Below, in pieces: positions 56,294 to 62,864 of a stretch of DNA of 64,000 nucleotides (its first letter is position 1; each line of letters begins with the position of its first letter). The position numbers and the translations under genes were made by a program. The stretch comes from Weissella muntiaci (GTDB lineage: Bacteria; Bacillota; Bacilli; Lactobacillales; Lactobacillaceae). The notes under the pieces are model-generated. The model was not told where the DNA came from. It saw nothing but the letters and a program-made list of their open reading frames with translations, and searched no databases. The stretch covers positions 1 through 64,000 of the forward strand of contig NZ_SDGZ01000020.1 of NCBI RefSeq assembly GCF_008107635.1, read 5' to 3'.

Positions 56294-56479
56294 ATACATG
56301 TCCCCCTCGAAAAAGTACTCCACGACTTCTTTGAGCGTCAATCAACTCCGCTTTTCCAAGTCGTGTTTTGAAATTCCACTATGCCTCATCCAGCAATAAA
56401 ACTACTTTAATCATATCAATCGATTAATTGCTTATCTGTTAATATTGCTTGAATAAAAACCGAAAGTTCATTGCCAAAC

Positions 56480-56510
56480 AAAAAATCACCTAATCAGGTG
56501 TAGATGCTAA
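56480..56510 (-). terminator. Weak terminator of the immunity array
   Basis: CACCT-aatc-AGGTG (56489-56502), then TTTTTTGTTT on the minus strand, 60-70 nt behind the last immunity-like gene. Confidence 0.6.
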
Positions 56511-56569
56511 TATTGACAACGTTAATGGTTACTTACACATGGACAACTCATCTTCAAGGCAATCAAAGA

Positions 56570-57091
56570 TCATTTACTCGGTTTCTTCAAACTTCCGGTA
56601 ATAATCAGCCAAATTAAGTAACTTACCACAACTATGATGTTGAATATAAGATATCCAGCTTGGCCAAATTGTCGTTTTATATCTGACAAAAACGGATTAT
56701 AAAATATCAATCCCATAAACAAAAATGTCACTGACAATTCAACAAGAAATCCCAATGTTTCACTTAGTGGACCTTTTCCAACCAGTGCATCATCTATCCT
56801 CGCCCAACCAGAAGTGCGACCAAAACCTCGATATACTAAATTAGGATCACCATACTTTTTTATCAAGTCATCTGATAAACGTTTGATATTACCTGTTAAC
56901 TCAATTCCGTGGCTTTCCAGTTTTAAAAATCTTAAATTCATTTTGCGAACCGTCAGTGCAAAATCTGTCCCCGCTTGAATTGATCTCAGCGCACTTGAAA
57001 GATACTGATTTTCCACAGCACTAATCGTTTTACTATCTGTGCTAATCTCTTTCATTCGATTGAGTGTCTCATTGTTTTTTGTTGACAACAT
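56570..57091 (-). CDS. Immunity-like protein, helical module plus membrane tail
   Basis: This 173-residue protein has a module at residues 20-85 (NQYLSSALRSIQAGTDF ... LSDDLIKKYGDP) shared with its neighbours. A conserved turn YGDPNLVYRGFG follows, then two transmembrane helices (about 112-133 and 145-166) and a GSLKKP end. The C-terminal 45 residues match the gene at 61135 and the remnant at 59901. I infer an enterocin A immunity-like fold. It is the last gene of the array. Target unknown. Confidence 0.75.
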   Translation of the reverse strand: MLSTKNNETLNRMKEISTDSKTISAVENQYLSSALRSIQAGTDFALTVRKMNLRFLKLESHGIELTGNIKRLSDDLIKKYGDPNLVYRGFGRTSGWARIDDALVGKGPLSETLGFLVELSVTFLFMGLIFYNPFLSDIKRQFGQAGYLIFNIIVVVSYLIWLIITGSLKKPSK

Positions 57092-57190
57092 ACCTTAATC
57101 TCTTCTTATCTATAATCCAATACTTGTCAGGAACTCAAAATCTGCAATTGCGCAATCTGATTTAAAAATTATTATGAATGCGACGTGATA

Positions 57191-57613
57191 CTACCGATCA
57201 CCAATTCCGGTAATCTGTTCCGCAATTTTAGTTATGTTTAGATCAATTAAATAAACATCAGAATTGAAGATTTGGATCACTAATTTTTTGTCTGGTAGCA
57301 ATGCTTGTCGCAACGCAAACTTTTCCATCCAGTTGCTTACATATTCATACGCATCATCTTCAAAGAAAGTATTATCGGTTAGTTTCATTGACACATTGGA
57401 GAGAACCTGCCTTGTAGTATCCGATAATTCTCCTGTATTTAATAACAATGTTATTACTTCTTGAAAATATACCTTGATCTGAGTCCTCACACTAACCAGA
57501 TTCCGTTCAAGCGGTAATGCCCCGATTCCTCCAGATAGCACAGATCCATTTTTGATGGTGTATTTAGCTAGATTGAATATCAAGCTATGATCACGATTTT
57601 CTGCATCGCCCAT
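57191..57613 (-). CDS. Immunity-like protein, soluble (paralogue of toxin-adjacent copy)
   Basis: This 140-residue protein is the same length as the gene at 62442 and aligned over its whole length (SLIFNLAKYTIKNG, TRQVLSN, YEYVSNWMEKFALRQ, DKKLVIQIFNSDVYL). Chosen start 57613 has GGAGAAA upstream and equals the paralogue's start; ATGs at 57631 and 57628 are in frame. No membrane segment. By similarity it is a second-copy immunity protein for a related toxin. Confidence 0.78.
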   Translation of the reverse strand: MGDAENRDHSLIFNLAKYTIKNGSVLSGGIGALPLERNLVSVRTQIKVYFQEVITLLLNTGELSDTTRQVLSNVSMKLTDNTFFEDDAYEYVSNWMEKFALRQALLPDKKLVIQIFNSDVYLIDLNITKIAEQITGIGDR

Positions 57614-57649
57614 TTTAAATTTCTCCATCATTTTTTAACCCATGCCTTA

Positions 57650-57958
57650 TTAAAAACCGCCAATATATGGAAATCCCCTCATACTTTTCCCAAATTCATT
57701 TAGCTCACGATAATCAGGCTCACCATAGAGAGAAATAAGCGTATTAAAGAATATCTTTGTCTCGGTTGTTAGCGCTTCTTTTTTATTTAACGCACGTAAT
57801 GATAACTCTAATGCATTAATGCTACTTGCAAAACCAAAGCCTGAATCAATACCGTCTTTTGCTCTCGTCAGATATTTACGTTCATGTCTTGTTAGGTCAT
57901 TATTATTTTTCAATAAACCAGTGAGAACCGCATAAATTTTCTTCTCAATATATTCCAT
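57650..57958 (-). CDS. Short immunity-like protein (single helical module)
   Basis: This 102-residue protein consists of one helical module (ERKYLTRAKDGIDSGFGF ... FFNTLISLYGEP) and a glycine-rich end. It looks like a stand-alone enterocin A-type immunity bundle. ATG overlaps the stop of the gene at 57958 (TGATG), with GAAGG 8 nt upstream; translationally coupled. A GTG start at 57961 is possible. Confidence 0.72.
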   Translation of the reverse strand: MEYIEKKIYAVLTGLLKNNNDLTRHERKYLTRAKDGIDSGFGFASSINALELSLRALNKKEALTTETKIFFNTLISLYGEPDYRELNEFGKSMRGFPYIGGF

Positions 57959-58443
57959 CACTCTTGCCTTCTTGAATTACAAATCAGACTAATCATAACC
58001 AGAAATAGCCACCCAGCAATCAGCTGTTTTTGATACATATCGTTTTGTAATCTCGGTGAAACCACGTATACAATTATGATCATTGGGATCACTATAGCCA
58101 AGAGAAGCCATATAAAGTCTTTATACTGCCAATCGCCATGGCTTCCACCTCCTGGTCCAATAATATGAACGTCATTATTTTGTATCGGCTCACCGTATAC
58201 GCTCCTTAAACTTTCAAAGAGCGTCTTCACTTCTGAAGTTAGTCCGCCAGCTTGGATTCTACCAAAGTCCAGCGCCTTTAATGCCCGATCTAATCGATCA
58301 ATAACTACCTCAAATGCTTCTCCAGCATCCAACATCTGCTTAGCTTCCGCCAAATACTTTCGTTCTTCGTTTGACACGTGACTGGTTACTTTAGATAACG
58401 TGGCAATTAAGTTATAAAATTTTTCTTGCTGATACATAAACAT
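57958..58443 (-). CDS. Immunity-like protein, helical module plus membrane tail
   Basis: This 161-residue protein has a module at residues 18-82 (EERKYLAEAKQMLDAGEAF ... GGLTSEVKTLFESLRSVYGEP in parts), a Gly/His-rich linker, then two transmembrane helices (about 106-128, 138-155) and a RRQE end. The module is the clearest match to the bacteriocin immunity pattern in the array. Coupled by overlap to the next gene at 57650. Confidence 0.75.
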   Translation of the reverse strand: MFMYQQEKFYNLIATLSKVTSHVSNEERKYLAEAKQMLDAGEAFEVVIDRLDRALKALDFGRIQAGGLTSEVKTLFESLRSVYGEPIQNNDVHIIGPGGGSHGDWQYKDFIWLLLAIVIPMIIIVYVVSPRLQNDMYQKQLIAGWLFLVMISLICNSRRQE

Positions 58444-58464
58444 AACAATCCACCATAAATGATC

Positions 58465-58998
58465 TTAGCTATAACCCGGTAATGTAAATACACTTTGATT
58501 GAACACTTTTCTCATTTTGATTTCACCCTCCGATAAAGACTGTCTATCAGCGATTTTCTGCATCCAAGTCATCATATATTCAATAAGCTCATCGATTGTC
58601 ATACTTCCATCTTGTAGACCTTGTTGGCTATTGAATAAAACCTGCTGAGTTAACTCAGATAAGTCGTTCCTTTGTTGAAGCACGGTCAGTTGTTCATTTA
58701 GATACTGTCGTCTTGACTCTATATTCTCATAATCCTTCTTTAAATCGATCAACAATGCAGCTATTCTTGGCGATAATCCCCTTTCCCTTTTTAAAGACAT
58801 CCGCGCTTTTCGTATCTGTTCTTTGGCTAGTTTCTGTAGTTTCATGATCAAGGTTTTCATCACACTATCAAATTCAATACCTGACATGATCTTTCTCCGC
58901 GCCTCTGCAAGCAGCAATATCTCTTCATTCGTTTCTCGACTTGGTGCACTACTTATTATTGCAATCTTCAAATATAAGTTATCTTGCCTGATGGTCAT
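58465..58998 (-). CDS. Two-module immunity-like protein
   Basis: This 177-residue soluble protein combines an N-terminal module (ETNEEILLLAEARRKIMSGIEF ... LSPRIAALLIDLKKDYEN in parts) with a C-terminal module (LSELTQQVLFNSQQGLQDGS ... EYMMTWMQKIADRQ). The two modules resemble each other. Basic stretch RKARMSLKRERG separates helices of the first one. AAGGAGG lies 11 nt before the ATG. Position in the array suggests immunity; no toxin is adjacent. Confidence 0.75.
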   Translation of the reverse strand: MTIRQDNLYLKIAIISSAPSRETNEEILLLAEARRKIMSGIEFDSVMKTLIMKLQKLAKEQIRKARMSLKRERGLSPRIAALLIDLKKDYENIESRRQYLNEQLTVLQQRNDLSELTQQVLFNSQQGLQDGSMTIDELIEYMMTWMQKIADRQSLSEGEIKMRKVFNQSVFTLPGYS

Positions 58999-59144
58999 AG
59001 ACTAGCATGCCTCCTTCATCGGCTTAATTTATCCCCATTTTTCATTTTCAATCCGATCAAAAATACCACCTTTAAAGGATAAAAATCGACTTTTTCATTA
59101 AGCGACGTATCTTTTCTTACAAAACAAAGCGCACTTACAAAATA

Positions 59145-59687
59145 TTATTTAGCATTGATCAACTCTGCTAATTCATCCAAACTTAAGTCCGAAGTATAAA
59201 TTTGCTGACTAAATATTTTACGTGCTAATTTTTCATCTTTTACTAATCCTTGTGTGTTAGCGATTTTCTGTATCCAATCCATTATGTATTCGATGGCATC
59301 ATCAACGATCATGCTTCCTTCTCGGAGCTTCTGATCGGCATTTGACAACACCATCCTTGATAATTCAGAAATACCTGCAGTATTTATAAACAATTGTAAA
59401 GCTCCAATCAGATACTTTTTACGTCCCTTGGCACCACCGTAATCATGCTTTATATCATCAAAAAGAGCTTTAATTCTAGTTGTCAGACCCCCTGTTTGCA
59501 CGGTATCTTTGTTTAAATTCTCCAAATCATTTAACAAGCTCATGATTGTATCATCAAAATTATTATTGTTCTCAATCTTAGAAATTGCCTTGTTAAGGTA
59601 AATTGCTTCCTGGTTCGTTCCACGCACATCCGTAGAGAACAGAATTAACATTCTGACGAAATAATTCTTTTGCCGTCTGTTCAGCAT
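59145..59687 (-). CDS. Two-module immunity-like protein
   Basis: This 180-residue soluble protein has the same two-module build as the gene at 58465 (AIYLNKAISKIENNNNF ... GGLTTRIKALFDDIKHDYGG; then ISELSRMVLSNADQKLREGS ... EYIMDWIQKIANTQ). The start at 59687 follows GAGG at 6 nt; an ATG 21 codons upstream is less likely. A promoter-like TTGGCG-16-TAATAT lies at about 59800-59835 on the minus strand. Confidence 0.75.
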   Translation of the reverse strand: MLNRRQKNYFVRMLILFSTDVRGTNQEAIYLNKAISKIENNNNFDDTIMSLLNDLENLNKDTVQTGGLTTRIKALFDDIKHDYGGAKGRKKYLIGALQLFINTAGISELSRMVLSNADQKLREGSMIVDDAIEYIMDWIQKIANTQGLVKDEKLARKIFSQQIYTSDLSLDELAELINAK

Positions 59688-59750
59688 GTCTATCCTCACT
59701 TTCCCTCGTGAATAATACATTTGCGTTATCAAAGTGGCATTCATGTCCAA

Positions 59751-60327
59751 CTATTAATTACGCTCCTATGGACTCGTTAAACTTACTTGAGCTGGTCAAA
59801 AGACTATTTTAGGCGGCGCAAAGCAATATTAGTGTAAAAATAGCTTACGCCAATCAACTTTTAACATGGAAAGTTATCCAGTTAATCAATAAAGATAAAT
59901 TTACCTAATCGGCTTCTTCAGACTCCCAGTAACAAGCAATCATATCAAATAAAAAAGCACCACTACGATATTAAAAATGATATATCCAAATCCACCAAAT
60001 TGCTCCTTGATTCGTGGTATCAATGGATTAAAGAAACTAAGACTTCTTTACGGCAGCGCTTTACATTATTTGAGCTGATTAAATTAATTTCGGCTTGCTT
60101 TCGATTAGCCTTAATATAGCCATCTTTTCTCAAATCTACAGAATATATATTATCGTCTACCCTATGTCTACCCATTCCAACTTCAGATAGATATATAGAC
60201 GTTTATACATTAGCTTTAAATAAGCTCTGCCGGCATTTTGATGCTAGCCTTTAATCAGTTCGCATTATTCCTTTTATGGCTACACCTATGCGCAAAATTT
60301 CTCACAATATCAATACAGAAAAAAAAG
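59751..60327. other. Gene-poor stretch with remnants
   Basis: 577 nt between two immunity-like genes. It holds the decayed copy at 59901-60044, a second broken open fragment at about 60045-60190, and a promoter-like site near 59800-59835. No intact gene. Confidence 0.6.
59901..60044 (-). pseudogene. Decayed membrane-tail immunity gene
   Basis: The minus-strand frame reads FFNPLIPRIKEQFGG, then GYIIFNIVVV, a TGA at 59940-59942, and LLVTGSLKKP. It aligns with the last 45 residues of the gene at 56570, where the TGA position is Trp. The N-terminal module is gone. Upstream (60045-60180) an open fragment with DLRKDGYIKANRKQAEIN ends in a stop and has no parent in this window. Confidence 0.7.
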
Positions 60328-60792
60328 CTAATTATTGCTTGGCCCAGTAATCTGAATCGCGATTTTATTAATATCTATTTTTGTCAAATATATATTAGAG
60401 TTAAAAATCTGCACTATCAATTTTTCGTCAGGTAACAATTCTTGTTTTTCAGCAATCTTTTTCATCCAATTTGAAATATATTGAATTACCAAATCCCCCG
60501 TGATCTCTTCGCTCTCAATTTTCTGCTCTGCATTCGTTAATACTTGAAATGAAAGATTTGAAATCATTCCATTATCCATGATAACTTTAATAATCTCTAT
60601 CAAATACTGATTCATTTTCACTTCACTTGTAGTATTCAAAATTAGATATTCTATGTTGTTTAACAATTCATCTGCCATTGGAGTCAACCCATTTTCATCT
60701 TCACTTAGTTCTTCCAAATCAGCATATAATTTAGTTACAGTCATCGTAAAATCTTCTCCAGATTCAATCTTCTTTCTTACATCAAATATCAT
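60328..60792 (-). CDS. Immunity-like protein, first module truncated
   Basis: This 154-residue protein starts inside the first module (VRKKIESGEDFTMTVTKL) and keeps the full second one (FQVLTNAEQKIESEE ... QYISNWMKKIAEKQELLPDEKL). About 35 residues seen in the paralogues are missing at the N-terminus. A stop lies two codons ahead of the ATG and the RBS is weak. It may be partly decayed. Confidence 0.65.
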   Translation of the reverse strand: MIFDVRKKIESGEDFTMTVTKLYADLEELSEDENGLTPMADELLNNIEYLILNTTSEVKMNQYLIEIIKVIMDNGMISNLSFQVLTNAEQKIESEEITGDLVIQYISNWMKKIAEKQELLPDEKLIVQIFNSNIYLTKIDINKIAIQITGPSNN

Positions 60793-60967
60793 TTTTTCTC
60801 AATATGTGTAACGCCGCTTCCACGTGATGAGAAAATCAATATTTTATTAAGAATAATATTCTGACTAATCGTTAGCATTATGAATCTCCAATTTATCTAC
60901 CATTTGGATTTAAATCCTGTTGCTGTCTAAATTAACGCCGTTCTTCTGTAAAGACTTTTTCTTGAGT

Positions 60968-61093
60968 TTACTGTTCACTATATTCCTTCCCCATAACAGT
61001 AGAGGCGCGCTCTTTCACTAAGGAATATACCTCTCTTACCGTTCCCGCAGTACATGCTACCGCAAGTTCCGTTGGTATAATTTGTTCTGGCAT
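60968..61093 (-). pseudogene. Possible remnant of a toxin tip
   Basis: A 41-codon frame ending STVMGKEYSEQ, after which the same frame goes on TQEKVFTEERR between stops. It resembles SSTMTGKEYSDS...KKEAIEDSKKR near the end of the displaced tip at 61701-62378. A weak AAGGTAGG precedes its ATG. It might be a decayed second tip. The remaining 60793-60967 and 61094-61134 show nothing else. Confidence 0.4.
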
Positions 61094-61134
61094 CGGTCTT
61101 GCCTACCTTATTGATGAAAGTTTAATTTATATCA

Positions 61135-61650
61135 CTATTTTTTTTGCTTCAAACTTCCTGTAAAAAATAGCAATATAATTGCAATTATTCCAACTACGAC
61201 CATAAATATCTCAACGCCGCTTTGACCAAAAGATTTTTTAACCCATGGGACTACAAAGGAAAGAAATAGGATAAATAAGATCAAAAAAATAAAATTTCCA
61301 CTCCATCCCTTGAACTGTTCCCAAATCGTTAGATCACTGGCCCTAGGATCATCGCGTCTCCCCCAAGTACCCACTTGACCATATCCTCGAAAAACAAGAT
61401 TAGGATCTCCATAAAGTTTCAAAAGTTCATCAGATAACATTTTAACTTCTGGACTAAGTTTAATCTCACTATTGTTCTCTATATTTAAAAGCTTTATATT
61501 CAGATCCTTTATTATCTTTTCGAATTTATCAAGGTCTTCCAAATCAAGTTGAGCTTTCAGCAAATATTGCTGTTCAATACCAGTCGTCATATTGCTTTTT
61601 GTAAGATCGTCGATTTCTTTAATTATTTTGTTTTGCTGTAAAATTTTCAT
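61135..61650 (-). CDS. Immunity-like protein, helical module plus membrane tail
   Basis: This 171-residue protein has a module EQQYLLKAQLDLEDLDKF ... LSDELLKLYGDPNLVFRGYG, then two transmembrane helices (about 115-135, 147-165) and a TGSLKQKK end. Full-length homologue of the gene at 56570. Start 61650 is chosen by alignment with paralogues; a TTG at 61692 and an ATG at 61671 are in frame, and AGGAG lies within the end of the preceding tip. It is the neighbour of the displaced tip, hence probably its immunity partner. Confidence 0.75.
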   Translation of the reverse strand: MKILQQNKIIKEIDDLTKSNMTTGIEQQYLLKAQLDLEDLDKFEKIIKDLNIKLLNIENNSEIKLSPEVKMLSDELLKLYGDPNLVFRGYGQVGTWGRRDDPRASDLTIWEQFKGWSGNFIFLILFILFLSFVVPWVKKSFGQSGVEIFMVVVGIIAIILLFFTGSLKQKK

Positions 61651-61700
61651 AACATTTCTTTCAAAAGGCATTCCTATTTGTATAAAATTCAATCTATCTT

Positions 61701-62378
61701 CTAATCTCCTATTCCACCTCCTTGTGAATGTTGCTGAATGTATTCTTGTTGGGTCCGTTTCTTTGAATCTTCTATAGCTTCTTTTTTTTGATCTTCTATC
61801 GAATCCGAGTACTCTTTCCCTGTCATTGTTGAACTCTCAACGTGATAGGTGCTCTTTATCTCACTATGCTCAACCATCGCATCAAAAGTTCCTTTTGCGT
61901 CATCTGTAAAAGCATTAAATTTACTGTCACGATACTCTGGTATATCAATATCTTTATATGGTCCATTTAAAGTATTTTCTTTATTGGCTGGACCATTGTA
62001 ATTATTCATAAACTTTCCAAGTAAATCATCTGTGGTCCGAGAAAGAATTTTCCCCGTACGATCATTTCTCACTTCAACGTAAGTCATATTCATACCATCG
62101 GCAGTATAACTGATTTTTGTAGTCACAATACTATCATCAGATCTAATCTTATTAATTCGCTTTGCTTCCGCATCCATCGCCAACTGGCTCTTCAAAACCG
62201 TCTGTAACTCCTTAGACTTTGGTCAATTGCTAAATTTGTTCTTCAATTTGTCATTTACACTATTAAACGCCAATAATTGTGAACCGCCCAGCTTCTGCGT
62301 ATCTGCCGCGCTTACGTTTTTCTTGGTTCGAAATGACCCTAGCCATGTTGCATAGTTTTCTAGAAATATTTCGTATAA
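61701..62378 (-). pseudogene. Displaced LXG toxin tip with in-frame stop
   Basis: The open frame 61701-62378 is broken by TGA at 62223-62225. Before the stop it reads KKNVSAADTQKLGGSQL, matching KKSVSKADIQKLNDSQL in the linker of the toxin at 62857. After about 50 shared residues the C-terminal 150 differ wholly, ending with an acidic/basic helix and QGGGIGD. It has no LXG part of its own. A TTG at 62195 could restart a 164-residue product, but I read it as an orphan toxin cassette. Its own immunity gene follows 50 nt later. Confidence 0.72.
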
Positions 62379-62441
62379 TTAAAGTTCTTCAAACCAATAT
62401 CTATGCGTAGAGTTTTCCGTAATGCCGACGATTACAGGAAA

Positions 62442-62864
62442 CTAACCATTACCTGGACCAAGAATCCTACTCGTAGTCTTATCAATATCTATATCCTCCA
62501 AGTATATATCTGAACTGAAAACGTCCATTATTAACTTCTCGTCAGAAGACATTTCTTGTCGATCAGCTATCTTTTTCATCCAAATTGTTACATATTCAAT
62601 CGCCTCATTTGCATAAAATTCTCGACTTAATATTTTTTGACTCGTATTTGATAACACTTGGCGAGTGACATCAGAGATATCTCCTCTACTTAACATTGAT
62701 TGAATAAATTCGTCAAAGAATTTAGCTATTTCTATTCTTGTTTTGCTGACGTCATTTAGTAATGGAATTGCAGAAAACGTACCTGACATAAAAGGGCCGT
62801 TTTTCATAGTGTATTTAGCTAGGTTAAAAATCAAGCTATTTTCATATTTATCATTGTTACTCAT
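62442..62864 (-). CDS. Toxin-coupled immunity-like protein
   Basis: This 140-residue soluble protein (SLIFNLAKYTMKNG; ISDVTRQVLSNTSQKI; EYVTIWMKKIADRQEMSSDEKL) has its ATG overlapping the toxin stop by 8 nt (ATGAGTAA), so it is translationally coupled. The same strict overlap is usual for toxin-immunity pairs. A paralogue of equal length lies at 57191. By position it is the cognate immunity protein of the LXG-like toxin. Confidence 0.8.
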   Translation of the reverse strand: MSNNDKYENSLIFNLAKYTMKNGPFMSGTFSAIPLLNDVSKTRIEIAKFFDEFIQSMLSRGDISDVTRQVLSNTSQKILSREFYANEAIEYVTIWMKKIADRQEMSSDEKLIMDVFSSDIYLEDIDIDKTTSRILGPGNG

